From Blasia pusilla (Eukaryota; Marchantiophyta; Marchantiopsida; Blasiales): DNA of 64,000 nucleotides. The stretch spans positions 14,012,001-14,076,000 of the forward strand of contig CM114272.1 in assembly GCA_050084515.1 (NCBI GenBank), written 5' to 3'. Of the stretch, positions 51,190 to 64,000 are shown piece by piece. The notes under the pieces were generated by a model. It did not search any database. It saw only the letters and a program-made list of their open reading frames with translations, and was not told where the DNA came from. How positions within the stretch are numbered: the first letter of the stretch is position 1; each line of letters starts with the position of its first letter. The translations under genes were made by a program, and so were the position numbers.

Positions 51190-54100
51190 GGGAAGTGGAT
51201 AGTAAGGCCTATATCGCATAATCCTCCTTACAACATCAAAATGAGGTACCTGAGGTGCTTGCATAAAGTGGCTCAGTAAACCAACTTAATAGTTCAAGTC
51301 TGGCCTAGTTATAGTTATATAGATCAAACTTCCAAACATGCGCTTGTACATATTAGAATATGCAAGCAACTCTCCTTCATCCACTCTTAATATCACACTC
51401 TAATCTAACGGTGTAGAGATTGGCTTACAAGTTATCATACAATATTTTGAAAGCATATAAAAAATATACTGTCACTGTAATAATCACTTGCTCTCTCCAA
51501 CCCTAATAAACTCAACACCTATGAAGTACTTAAGTTCTCTTTAATCCTTCATATCAAATTATGCCTATAACTTTAGCTTAGCTTGTTGTATCGTATTATC
51601 AATACTTCTAATAATCATACAATATAATAAAATGATAATCGTACGGCCTTGTCCTCTCAAGACATCAAATAAGGAATCATAATCATACCCCTAAAGCCAA
51701 ATTCTTATAGGATGTATGTAATCTTGCCATATCAAGCTCTTGGGGCTTGCTTAAGCCCTTCTAGAACTTTCTTTAATCTGCATCTGCGAAACTCTAGATG
51801 CTCATATCGAGGTGGTTGAGCCATGTATATTTCCTCATGAAAATATTCATTCAAGAAGGTATTTTTAATGTCCATGTGATTTAGTCTCTACTTCTTACTC
51901 ACTATGACTGCAACCATTTTTCTCATAGTCCCCATCTCTGCATCAAGACTATATGCCTCATTGTAATCAATTTGACATTGTCATGCATAACCCTTAGCTA
52001 CCAACCTGACTTGTATCTATTCACTACACCATCTTGATTGCGCTTAACCTTATAAACTCATCTACACCAATAGCTTCCTTAACAAAATATATATCAACCA
52101 ACTCCAAAGTTTATTGATATCTTAGTGCAATAAGCTCTTCCTCCATAACTCTGATCCGTTCAATTTTATATGATGCTCTTGAAAATGACATAGTTATTGT
52201 TCTTAAAGTACAATCATCGTATATGCATGATGTGTTGTAAGAAATCCTTTATTTGTAAATCTATGGACATGATATGTGACTCTACATGATCTATGAAGTT
52301 GTTGTTCAAATCTAGAGGTGGATGCCTCTAATGTGTCATTTGAGCTCTAACGAGTGTGAGAAAACTGAATACGTACTCTATCCAACCGTGGATTAAAAAA
52401 CTAAGATTTAACTAAAGAATCAAAGGCCTATATGAGTTCAGCGTGGTCAATGAAGATACATCTCTTGCATTTGGGATCATATTTATGATGTCTTTCAGAA
52501 TGGATAAGAGCATAACAAATGCAACCAAAGACTTTCATGAATGAAAACTTACATTTCCTTCCTTTGAAGACGTTGGATGGAGTCTTATCATGAAGTCATG
52601 TTGATATAGAGTTTGGTTGATTAAGAAGACTGTACACATTAACACATCTATCCAATACACCTTATGCATGTTCTAATTCAACACAACACGCGCTATCTCA
52701 TGGTCATAAATATGTCGATTCTTCTGCTTAGCCACTCAATTTTGTTGTGTAGTATAGTGGCAAGTGACTTGTCATTAGATGTTATTTTGATGTAATTAGT
52801 TATGAAAAATGTGTTGAGAAATACTCTCCTCCCCCATCACAATGCAATTTAAAAATGTGTTGCCCAATATGCTTCTCAACCAAAATTCTAAACATTTGGA
52901 GAATAGAGAATACTTCTAACTTGGCTTTCAAAAAGTATACCCATATATACATATAGAAGTCAACAATAATAAAAAAAAGTGATGGAACCCACTAAGGTTA
53001 TGTTGTGATGTTATCCACGTATCATTGTGAATCAACTTAAATATATATTTTAGATGCTCTTGTGGAAATGGAAATCTAGTTTTTTTTCCCAAATTGGCAA
53101 CCACAACATATCCTTAGTATAACATGACTTGATAATTAGGGAGTCCAATCACTAGATTAGATTATCAAATGCTCTTTAATCTTTGAAGATTCATGTGGCT
53201 AATCCTCGTATGTCATAAACTAAGATTTATGACATGTCAGCCAATTTAACTACACATTGTTGTTTGAATCTTTGGCATAGAAACATCTAATTTGAATATT
53301 TTGCAAAATCTTGGTTATCATATTTTGAGCAGTCATTTTTTCCAATAAAGAAACCATGTTCGTTATACTTCACATGATAATCATGATCTACTATTTGTTA
53401 TACAACGATTAAATTTCTTGCAATAGTAGGAACATAAAGAACATTTCCAATAGCACAAAGATCACTTGATGTTTTAGGAACTTTATCGACACATGTGATA
53501 AGATGGTTCATATCTTATGCTATCATCATTATTAAAATATCTTTTATAAGCTCGATATTTTTGAACCATTTAGCTTGTGAGGTCATATGATTTTACGTAC
53601 CACATTCAATGTGTGAATCTCCTATAGAGTCTTTCTTTATGATAACTCCCATATGATGAGTCATGACCAATAGATGCTCAGTGAGTACTGTTGCTCTTGA
53701 TTCCACACTTTGTGTTGTTACTCCACATAGTTTTGTTGTTGTAGGATTCTTATTTTCATATCTACCTTTTTCTTGAAGCAAAACTTGGGATAGTGATACT
53801 TCATCCTATATTAATTGCACAATCCAAGGACCCTCTATTATTGACCACAAACTTAATAGTTTCCACCATCACTACCTTTTGATTATGCTTGGTTATTAGT
53901 TCATAGTTAAATGAGTGAGGTTATGATGAGTGTCTCTTTCTAGATATGCTTGATATCCATCGATTACCACCATTAAAGCTTATACCATGACCTCTGCCTC
54001 TGTTGTGTTCATTTTTTATAAATAGAGTACTCTCTTGCATGTTAGGCGAGCTATTGTTGTTGACTAAATGCATCTCCTCACTGATTAACAATGGGACTAA

Positions 54101-55158
54101 CTCTTGAAAGATTGGATACTTCTCTTTCTCTAAGATAGAGGTCTTAAAAGACTTGTTATCTTTGGAAGGCCTTAAGGACTAAACAAAAATATATCAGTAT
54201 TTTCTACAATCACTCCAATGCTATTTAACTAATTAATGATATCTATGATATTCCCAAAAAAAAAAATGATTGTGATCATTTCCTCACTTTATTCAATTTT
54301 GTTCTAATTGCAGTTTTGTGGCCTTTCTAGATTTCTCAAACTTCTTCTTCAATATTTCATACGGACAAAGTCCGTGTCTGAGAATATATCTATGTCTATG
54401 CCCTTATGTCCGTCCTATAGAAGAACTTGTCCATACGGGCCCCATATTCCTCTGCTTTCTCATTTCTCCCACTTACTTAGGTGTTCCATATCTCCTTGTT
54501 TCTTCCCCCCTCCAACACCCACTTCCTCCCCTCTAGTTGCGAAACTCACCCTTGCCCTACCTTTCATCATGAACTATAGGTGTAGATCCCATCTCTTATA
54601 ATCCATGTCAATGGTCATATCCATCCATGTTTGTCCCAGGGACAAACTTGTGCGTTTCTGTACAACCATTACCTTCTTTAAGGCCTCATTCGTAATGTTA
54701 ATATTTTGAATATGATGGATCATTGGCGAATTGATCGTTATTGAGATGTACTAAACTACTTGCCTTGTGCACTTTTTATGAGTATGAACATTTAAGTTCT
54801 TGAACTATGAGAAATATTCTAATGCAAAACTTCTAAACATTTTAATTCTACTTATCTAACTTCTCGTCTAATATTGTTGTTAAGAAATACTCCATCAAGA
54901 ATGATTATTGCTCATAAATTATAATTTCAAACTCTACATTGATTCAATTGAATCAAATACCAATCCTATAATAAAATTGACCTAAATGGTCCCTTTGTCA
55001 ATCATACAAGGCATGTATTAATTTTGGTTAACTAACCATAGTTAATATAATCATGTTTAATTGACTAACCAAGATTAAGCTTTCCTATTTCGTATAAGTA
55101 TCAAATATAAGAGTTCGCGTGTTTAATGAATTTGACTATAACTCAACCTTCAAAAATA
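51190..55158 (-). mobile_element. Copia LTR retrotransposon C, 3'-truncated and interrupted
   Basis: The complement matches element B from the 5' LTR start (TATTTTTGAAGG at 55,158) through gag, protease (LLVMTHHMGVIIKKD at about 53,670), integrase and reverse transcriptase into the start of RNase H, ending near 51,190. The LTR is cut to about 140 bp (55,158-55,020), with no primer binding site after it, and the 3' LTR is absent. Frames are badly broken, much more than in A or B. A Mutator-like element splits gag at 54,353-54,670. Confidence 0.88.
54353..54670. mobile_element. Second short Mutator-like element, inside Copia C gag
   Basis: About 315 bases interrupt the alignment between Copia C and B gag. 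The right edge (complement GGTTGTACAGAAACGCACA... then GTTTGTCC) resembles the left end of the element at 2126-2152. The left edge GGACAAAGTCCG (54,363-54,374) matches the complement of its right end at 2617-2628. The flanks AAGAAGGTA and AAGAAGAAG (minus strand) may be a worn 9-bp target duplication. No transposase is present. Confidence 0.65.
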
Positions 55159-58100
55159 GCACTATTAATCGCTCTTTACATATTCATCGTGCTATGCACT
55201 ATCGAATGACTACATGTCGCTTTTACTACTCCTTAAAAGACCTTCTATTCACTAGATAATGGTAGTGAACTTGATAGCTATATGAAATATATAGTCGTAG
55301 TGGTTTAATGGCATAATGCACTTAAAATATTTGACATGAATATTCATCCAATACAAATATCATAACTTTCTTGTTTAGTCAATATAGTCATAATAGTGAT
55401 TATGTGAGTTATGCAATAAACTAAAATTGCAACTTCTCTTGTATGCCTGTAATTTACAATAGTGAATATTCTCTAATGATTATCAATTTCACTTTCATAC
55501 ATTGCGATTGTAATGTGTTTGAAAGCATCAATTTAACTTGTATATAACTATTTGTCTTACTTCTTGAACATTTAGAGTCATACCAAGATTATAAATAAGC
55601 TTTCAGCTATGTGCAGTTTCACCATAATGACCCTGCAGTCATAAAATGCAAGTCTACAACATTCTTGGAATAGATATCCTATAAAAACTATTTTTGAGCC
55701 ATATATAGTCACACTTTCTTATTTTCTACAAGTGTGATGCATACATCCATGATAGAACTCTATATATTTGCATGTATGTAACCTTAGGAGAATACAGTAA
55801 GACTTGTGATAGCCAAAAAAACCTAGCCATCTTACATTGTTAACTTTTTATATATATAAATTTCCATTCATGCCAAACAAATATTCGTGCACACCTTCTA
55901 ATGAAGGAATTCATCTCAACTTGTTTTAAGAAATTTAGAAGGCTTTATGAGATTAATATATTAAGAAGCATTTGGAAAATTTCCAAATAAAATCATTGAA
56001 TCATTTATGAAACTTCTACATATTTTGAAGACAGATAAGGAAATGGATTAATATGAGTTAATTATTTTTTATTCATCTCAAGGAAGAAGGATCTCTCTAA
56101 AGACATATATTTTTCCACTCACATATGCACTTGTATTTTTAAGGCAATAAGACTCTTTATACAAGAGGAAATGTCTCCCTTTCCTATTAGATTGAAGCCT
56201 TCCGTGATTGAATATGTCACGAATGCTTGGATAGATCGGTGGGATCTAGCAAAGCGCCTACACGAATAGTGGAGGACAGGCCCAAGAGGTCGAGGATGAC
56301 CTCTTGAGGCTCCGGAAAACCTGAGAGCGCAAGTTTCCCCTCCGGTTTGGCGCTTTTTATATATATATATATATATGCTATTTCGGGTAAGTTTTATATA
56401 ATGGGGATAATTGATGTCCACTTTGGGAAGGCCCTTGACCCGCTACAGCAGGTCAAGAGCCAAGGAGATGACCTGCGAGCATAAGCTACCGTTGAGAGGG
56501 CTACGGAGAGGGAAGGGGGTATACCTCCAAGAGAGAGAGCTTTAGAGCTAATTCTCTCTTTGTTGAACATTTTGGCATGACGCGGCGGAGCTATGGTCTT
56601 GCTTGCATTGTGTGTGTAATCCAAGCCTCTCATTAGGAGAGTGGGTTTGGTTTGACATTGAGAGAGACATATGAGAATGCACACATGTGAGAACTATAGT
56701 GTTGTGAGAGATATTTGATATTATTTTATTGGAGATATTTTGATACTTCTTGCCTTTGTGTATGGATGCCACGAGTTAGCATGAGATCGTGCGTGTTTGT
56801 GTGTGTGGTCAATGACAACGATGTATGTCGTGTAGCGACGTGTATGCACACGAAAAATAATATGCGTGTATCTTCTTTCCTTTATTTTTTAAGCTCTACA
56901 TAGAATAAAACAACACACAAATGCACCACAGTAGTATATCTATAATGATTCTACATTAGAATCTTATAAATTTTGCATGCCCTTTTACAGTAAGAGATGT
57001 ATTTATGTAGTATATAGAATTTTTACACACTCTTGATAACGGTAAAATTTAAATATGCTTATATTCCACACATGTGTTACCGATGGAAATATTTTAAGGC
57101 AATAACATCCTACTTATATGCGACACAAAGTGTTATTATCTTCATTGGTCTTGATTTTGTAGTGTCTGGCCTTTTATGACTGTATGACCTCATGTGAATA
57201 TGTCATATGGCTACACTCCTCTTATCCACATACAATTTTAATACATCATGCATGTTAAGCACTAGAGTTAGTGAAAAAATCAAGAAGGTGCTTGGTAATA
57301 AGAAAATAAATAAGGTTCTTCCAATCCCTTCAGCTCAACATAACTTTCTTTCATTCGTAGATATTTACATGTTTTTATGTTTTTTATCATTCATTGGAAA
57401 ATTACAAATTCTTATTTTATAATATGCTTGAATGATAATATATTTTGTTAGTCAAACTTATATAATGAAGAAAATTTCAAATATCCCACGACACATAATT
57501 ATATTTAATATCAGATTATTTTGCAATGAAGATTCTTATTGCTAATTGGCATTGTGAGATTAACAAGAGCGGGAAAGGAAGACCACGAGAATATATAATT
57601 TCTTTAGTATTATCATTGGATCCATTATTATTATTTTCTTAGCCAAATTATGCAAAAACATGTAGTTGTCTTTTTGTGTGAATTTCTCTTCCATACCAAA
57701 TTTTTTTTTGTAATGGTTTATTTTCCTCCAAAAGGAGAGCACATACGAAACATTTCATTTAATATCATACTATTTGTTATAGCATGAAAATTATATTCAT
57801 CTTATCAAATGAAATAATATCAAATCATTATGTTAACTTCTTATTTTAATTAATTTTGATATAACATACTAACAAGAATATACATCAAGTTAGATTATTT
57901 TGAAGTTAAAAAGATTCACCTTAAAGATAAGATGTAGGAACCAACCAATGTTATTGTGAATAAGATAAGCATTAATGAGCATTGTAACAATAAAGAAGAT
58001 ATTACTTGTTCTTATTCATTTTTTCTTATTTTATAATATTTACTCTGGACCCTTTCAATCTAAATACATGTCATAAAATTATCAATGAGTCATCTTTTGG

Positions 58101-58823
58101 GTTTCCATGGTTCTTGGACTTTGAAGTCTCCAATTTTAACAACATTTGAGACATAGATAGTTTGCTTATAATTCATTGTTTATTTTGCACTAACTACGTC
58201 TTCTTTATTTTAAAGTTAAATAAATGAAAAGAAAGTGTGAAAGAAAAATTAATAAGTATAAAAGGATATTTGTTATAACTTGAACAAAGATTATGTTTAT
58301 GGAGATGACGCATCTTCAATCATGAAAACCAAAGGTATCAAAAGATCTTTGAATGGCATTGGGATGATATACTATTCATTCACTATCTATCATTATTTTC
58401 TTCAGTACTTTTTTTCCCAAATAGGAAAAATATATTTGTCCACTATTTTGTTTTATTTGATATTGAGGTTGATTTATGTGTGCTTTATATTTGTATTCTT
58501 AGTAATATGGAGGGATAAAATATCAACATATGCTTCTCGTGGTGGACGTTTGAATTTGTTCATATTTACTAGTTGGCATGTCTTTACGATGAATGACTTA
58601 TTCTAAGATTCCAATTGTATTTATTTTAATCATCTCCTTCTTTAAAAGTCCCCTTTCCTACCTCTTTGTTCAAGGTACTTTAATGTCTCCATTTTATTCT
58701 GGAAATTGAAAATCAAAAGCCTCAATTGTCCACGTGTCGTTTTTTTACCATGTGTATGCATGTCAAATCATTGTAATTTTCCGAGGTTTTTTTTCCTTAT
58801 AGTTATGTATGGATTTTCCTATA
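55159..58823. other. AT-rich intergenic DNA
   Basis: No genes recognised. The stretch 56,190-56,650 is GC-richer than its surroundings, with short frames but no known domain. The remainder is strongly AT-rich. Confidence 0.5.
56358..56376. repeat. Short (TA)n run
   Basis: A 19-base alternating TA tract. Confidence 0.95.
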
Positions 58824-58988
58824 CTAGCCTGTGCACGTGCTCAGCACAATTGAATGAAAATGAACTCGGATTTCAAATGAGGTTAGAAGGGAGAGCGACA
58901 AGTGTCAATCAATTAGAGGCCAAATTAGACATGTGTCTTCACGAAATATGGCACCTCGCAAAAGAGCACTCTCCCATAATAATATAGA
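58824..58988 (-). mobile_element. 165-bp complete mini-Helitron
   Basis: On the minus strand it starts A|TCTATATTATTATGGG at 58,988 and ends with the hairpin GTGC-TGA-GCAC (58,847-58,837), nine bases and CTAG|T at 58,824. TC start, subterminal hairpin, CTRR end and insertion between A and T all fit a Helitron. It has no coding capacity. It shares its start and an internal TTGACAC(T/A)TGTC motif with the 155-bp element at 12,742-12,896. Confidence 0.72.
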
Positions 58989-61900
58989 TTACTAGTGAAG
59001 ATTAATGGAAAAAAAAACCCCACTTACATCCTCTCAAATTTGCTTCTATCCACATTGTCGAAACTGAACCTACTTTTCATGAGGAATTCCCCTTGCCTCT
59101 ACCTTCTACGCGCCAATTTCCACCTCCTTGATGAAAGGAAAAAATAAGCCATTAACAAAAAAACTTCTCCATCTCAAATTTTTTTAAGTAATTGGCCTCC
59201 CTACCATAATCTTGTCCCAACCAATATTAAATAATTGTTGTCCTAATTCAATAAAAAAACTTCATTACCCCTCCCTATCCACTCCAATGGTTTGCAAGAA
59301 TGACATAAAATAAATGTCCTCCTTTTACCATATTCCTATACCCTTATTTTGAAATGGGTAAATGTTTATATTCTTCCTTATTAAATCCCCTCCGAATAGT
59401 TTTAATGATCTCTTATTATATATTCACACCTCAAATGTATGTTGTTGTTTTATTTTATCTGGGACGATTTATTTTGGAATGGTTTTCCTCATGAAATATA
59501 TTTTATATCTTGAGGCATATCATATATTGTATGCTAGGTAACTTGTCTTGTATATACCAAAATATCCAACGAATTATTCCATAGTAAAAACATGTCTCCT
59601 AAAGAATTAATAGGTGTATCTTATGGGCAAGTGCATATATTACTAAAAAACAAAATAGTTGATACATGCATGTCATGACCATTTCACATGTTAGCTATTA
59701 GAAACAGGTTTGATAAGGAAGAGGATTTACTTCTATACAAATATGAAGGTGTAGGATTGGAGGAGGATAAATTGGGAAGGATATTATCTCTTTTTTTGGG
59801 TGTAGAGAACGAAAATAAATATGTAAAAGACAACAAGGCGCCTAAATATGTTTGATCTCCACTTGGAGTCTTGAGTTGCGTTAGACATGTGGAAAGCTTC
59901 CACATTTGAGAACAAGCCTAATCGCAAAGGACACAACTTAGAAGAAGGTAAAGAGTATTCATTTAGGACTTGCTCTCTTGACTGGAGGCTATTTCAAGCA
60001 TCGATGAAGTAGGAGAATATGAGTCCCAATAATGTATCCGCCATGACGGATATAATGGCTACTCTTTTTTTTCCTTTGGATTCACTCATACAACTTCCAG
60101 GTGAACATATTATATGCACTTTGGAGATAGTCTCAAGGGATCCGTTTGAACCAAATATTCATGAACTTTTAACACTTTGAGTTTGCGTTCGATTTTTTAT
60201 GCTTCATCAATTTTAGAGGGAAGAGTTTGCACTCGCGAAGAAAATGGTATTAACTTTGCACTTGAAGATTTCGGGCTAAGATCATAGGGGAAGGTATACT
60301 CGACAGAATTGAGGCAAAGTCCTATAGTAACAAGGAGCCTCTAATAGAAGATGACATGGATGCTAAGAGGATCGGCGAAACAGCCGCAATGGGCCCATAA
60401 CTTGTCCCATAAACGTTATGTATAATATGAGATTTTTCATACTTATAAATGATGATGTTGACTAGATACTTTGAAACACCCACCATCATTTTCCTCCAAT
60501 GTGTGCTATAACTATCATAGCCTCCTGGCGGCTTCAAAGATCTCGTTTGCTTGTGTTTCCGTAGTGGCTCCAAAAGAAGTGACGAGCATGTCTTTCGTCT
60601 TGAAATATCCAGATGACATATGAAGATGGAATTGCCACCATTTATTATATACGATTGCGTTATCATGTGGTAAACGACGATCAACTGGAGTACTTCAAGT
60701 CTAGTAGGGCCATAGAATCCTCTTGTGGAATTCTTAAAGTTGTGCCCATTTCCAATAGACCATGACAATATCAACTTGATTCCGTTACTCGGATCCCCAC
60801 TTGGACATATCAGTACCTATTTGCAGCTCTCAATTCTTAGTGTGTTGATTGTGGATCAATGTATTTCATACTAGAATTTTGTATGATGTTTTGTGGAATA
60901 AGTCAATATATAATCTTGTATTGGAGTAACTTATACTCCAACTGTTTAGCACATCCCTAAATTGAGTCCTTCTGAGAATAAATGAATCGACCTAATCTTT
61001 GCTTTAATGTGGCGTGGAAGCCTTCGCCCACATCAACACTTATTTTTTTATATTCAACAATACAATATTCCTTCTTAGTCTATCTCGAGTTGCAAACTGA
61101 TCATTGGCAAACTCTGTATTGATGTTTGCTCGATCGAGAGTTCATTGATAAAGGGGAATTTTTGTAAAGCACATATGGGGCAATAGTGTACAAAGGGCGA
61201 TATGGGATTATGAACTTTAGTTCTAATTTGGTCCTTCAAGTTGAAAGGAGTCTTCACACCACAACTAAAGGAAAAATGGAGGTGTCCTTGTAACTATCAA
61301 ATGATCACTAGAGCGGAGAATCAAATGAATCAAAAGTTAAGTTCCATTTTCCCATGATGGCTACAACGCAATGACAATGAAAATTTCATAATGTGTCTCC
61401 AAATCCATTGGCTCTTTTGACTCAAAGTTTCTTGATGGCTAATTGAAGTAACCACTAGGCTAGAGTGGACCCATAAGTCTTAAATGGTTGGGTAGAAAGG
61501 GTAAGCATTGAGGACCCTATAATTTATGAAGGGTCAGATGGGATGGAAGGAGCATGGCGTCCAAAACATTGTAAGAGACTGAACAAACCCGTATTCAAGA
61601 ATACCTTCAGATAAGTATTGGCACCCTCGAACGACTCTATGCAGAGAATATGAGAAGCGTAGAAACATCAAAGGATAAAACAACATCTAAGATTGCTGAG
61701 AATGGTGTGTGGAGATTTTGCAAGGTACATGTATGTGAAAAATAAGAAGGTGCCTAGAACTTGTGAATAGAGAGTAAGATGCCAACGACATAAGAAGTCT
61801 GGAGGCTAATGTATGGATAACCATATACAACCTTAAGTATACATGTATGGGACACCCTTGCACTTGGAGAGGTTCTACCCATAAAGCCAAGTAGTTATCA

Positions 61901-62055
61901 ATGGTTTTGGCACATAGGGATGAAGATCAATCAAGCCCAAAATCATAAAAGGCAAACTACACACTTCCTTGCTTGGAGATGCAAGGAAATATGTCGAGAT
62001 TGAATCAATCGTGTCGAATGTTTGGAGATTATTTTTTAAGAGAGGTTAATTGGTG
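58989..62055. other. Intergenic, nothing recognised
   Basis: AT-rich with scattered frames of up to 150 codons (60,322-60,774, minus) whose translations show no known domain. Confidence 0.5.
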
Positions 62056-62312
62056 AATTATGTCAGATTCCAACAGGTTGCAAATTTTTGGTTTCCATTC
62101 TTATTTTCCGGGGGGGGTTGGGGATTTTGTTGTTTGTTTTATTTTCTTTAACATTTGCTACTTGTCGGAATGCGAGGGGTTGCTCTAATACCAAAAAATA
62201 AACCTTTCGGAATCCAATGGGTTGCTATAATACTCGAAAGGAAACCTGTTGGAATCCGACAGGTCACTTTATTTCCTGAAATGCAACTTGTCGGATTCTA
62301 ACGGGTTGAAAA
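62056..62312. repeat. Diverged repeat with GGAATCC-ACGGGTTGC core, about 42-bp period
   Basis: Four units at roughly 62,164, 62,206, 62,247 and 62,287 share TTGTCGGAATnCnA(C/A)nGGTTGC followed by a T/A-rich tail. A reverse-complement-like relative lies at about 62,062 (CAGATTCCAACAGGTTGC). Confidence 0.6.
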
Positions 62313-64000
62313 GGTGACAAATTTGGAAAAAAAAAAAAACTACCAAAAAGAAAATGTTGCGATAAGAGCTCATAAAAAAATTCAACCCTCCAACTTGATG
62401 GAAAATCTCTTCAACCTATAGGAAACTATCTTCAAACCAATAGAGCCCTAAGGGTTGCAAATATCTTCCTAAAGCTCTCCTCTCTTCCTCTCCTCTTACT
62501 ACTAATCCACATGATGAGTGGGACCTAGAATCTGCAAGGTTCAAATGATTATTCATTTCTCCATCAACTATGACGTTTGTGGTACCCTTTGTCTAGAAGG
62601 TAGTTGGGTTGGATGCATGCCATACCAAGAACAAAAAATTTAAAGTCATGATTTTCATAGCTTTCATGTTGGACGGAAACTCAAATACGACAATTTTAGC
62701 ATTTGGAATTTGTCCTCGTAGAAGCAATTAGGATTGGGAATGGTTTTTTTTCGCATCTGAAGAAGCCTATCCCTACCCTTGTCGGTTCAAATGGAGTCAT
62801 TCTTTTAGATAGGCATAAGGGTCTTTTACACGATGTTCACATTTTTTTCGGGTAATATTCATAACACGTATGCGCAACATCTAAGAGCAAATATAAAGTC
62901 ATGTTATGGAAAATATGGAGGAATATTTCATTGCTTGCCTCTATGCAAGGACAAGGAAAAATTAAGTACCTCCAACCATGAACCGGGCTATATACGTAGT
63001 TATATTCGCCTTTTCACAACCTTCATTTGCCTACTTTTGTCTTGTACGCCTAATGCTTTCCTTTCATTTACCTTCTTTGGCTACTATTTACAACAGTTCC
63101 TAGTGGCACTTACTTTTTATGTAACGGCTATTTGACCAACATCTTACGCATGCTTTCCTATCAATCCACATGTATGAATTATGGTCAAATAAGATGGAAA
63201 GGGAGGATATTCAAAAGATATGTGATGCAGCATGTTACGTATGATAGATCTAACCTGAGAAGTTTGCAAGGTGTACATTTCCCTTGCCTTGATATGGCAA
63301 AGTCAACTCAAATTTTGTGGAGGTTATCAATTTTGCAATCAAGCCTATAAGAGAAATAAAGTCCTCCTCTAGGCATTGCGCGTGGGGTGTGGAACTATAC
63401 GATGAAGACTGATGTTGAGAGGAATCTATAAGCGTACCATCTTGAAAAAATCAGAATTGCACTTATGAATTATGCCTTAATTTGATATCAACATAATGAG
63501 AGTACTTGTCAAGCATTCAAAGTTATTGCCAATGACAAAGTGAATACTTTGGTTGTTGCTAGAACTAGTTGTAATTGGCACAAATTGGATCATATTCAAT
63601 TTACTCCCAAGTGCTAATGCTCTTGCCTAGAACTTGAAGCCACACATTGGGATGTGTTCATTAGAATGGATATAGAAAAAAAATTTCAACGATGATGATA
63701 GAACGACCTTATATCATCATGGGAGTGTTATCCCCCTCCTATTGCATTTCAACGTGGACAACATCGTGTTGTGCACATTCCAAGCAATGGACGTGCAAGG
63801 TCACAACATGATGAGAAGGTTGAGGAAAATTCTTATCCAATCTATGACTACTTAACAAGTCAAGAGGTCTGCATGAAAGGAAACCCTACAAGAAGACAAG
63901 GGGAATTAGGCAAGGGGCAACGATACATGTCGATAGGTGGGGGGATGGTGCACGCATTGTTTATATAAGAGAAGGCCACAATTGAAAAATATGCGAGTTT
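62313..64000. other. Intergenic to window end
   Basis: AT-rich. Frames such as 62,833-63,135 and 63,132-63,350 show no recognisable domain. Confidence 0.5.

Noticed and set aside
60322-60774. 150-codon minus-strand frame
   Set aside because: No domain, AT-rich codon use like the surrounding intergenic DNA, no splice or context support.

Overview
This is nuclear DNA from a land plant. Two intron-bearing genes with clear plant relatives sit in GC-richer islands (about 7.8-12.3 kb and 33.3-48.2 kb). The AT-rich sequence around them is packed with decayed plant-type transposons: Copia and Gypsy LTR elements, Helitrons, Mutator-like and hAT elements. Both proteins are recognisable but differ a good deal from the angiosperm versions I remember, which fits a non-seed or early-diverging lineage. 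That last point is inference and no species is claimed.

Layout. 1-1.4 kb: 3' half of a Copia element (A) that enters from outside the window. 2.1-2.65 kb: short Mutator-like element with a 10-bp target duplication. 5.9-6.2 kb: small element bounded by inverted repeats. 7.9-10.6 kb (minus): two-exon gene for a TPR protein with a J-like domain. 12.7-13.65 kb: Helitron remnants, namely a 155-bp mini-Helitron and a rolling-circle helicase fragment with its 3' terminus. 14-21.7 kb: AT-rich DNA with hairpins, a Gypsy gag remnant and a GAAGAC-rich block. 21.7-26.7 kb: a Copia element with both LTRs (B). 27-28.1 kb (minus): Gypsy gag/protease remnant with an internal tandem duplication. 28.6 kb: long (GA)n tract. 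33.3-41.05 kb (minus): nine-exon gene for a roughly 1,611-aa nucleotidyltransferase/PAP-OAS1-type protein, the homologue of Arabidopsis AT3G61690. 44.7-46.9 kb (minus): hAT-family (ZNF862-like) transposase pseudogene, followed by several tandem repeats. 51.2-55.2 kb (minus): a third Copia copy (C), itself split by a second Mutator-like insertion. 58.8 kb: a complete 165-bp mini-Helitron. The rest is AT-rich sequence in which I recognise nothing.

How it fits together. The two host genes are unrelated and independently transcribed. Everything else records layered transposition: Copia C came first and a Mutator-like element then landed in it; mini-Helitrons share termini across 46 kb; and premature stops in Copia and hAT reading frames mostly sit where glutamine is expected, as if methylated cytosines had decayed. 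I found no operon-like or defence-like gene system. The most useful results are the full exon model of the nucleotidyltransferase gene, including a short last exon 1.2 kb from its neighbour, and the matched mini-Helitron and Mutator-like families.
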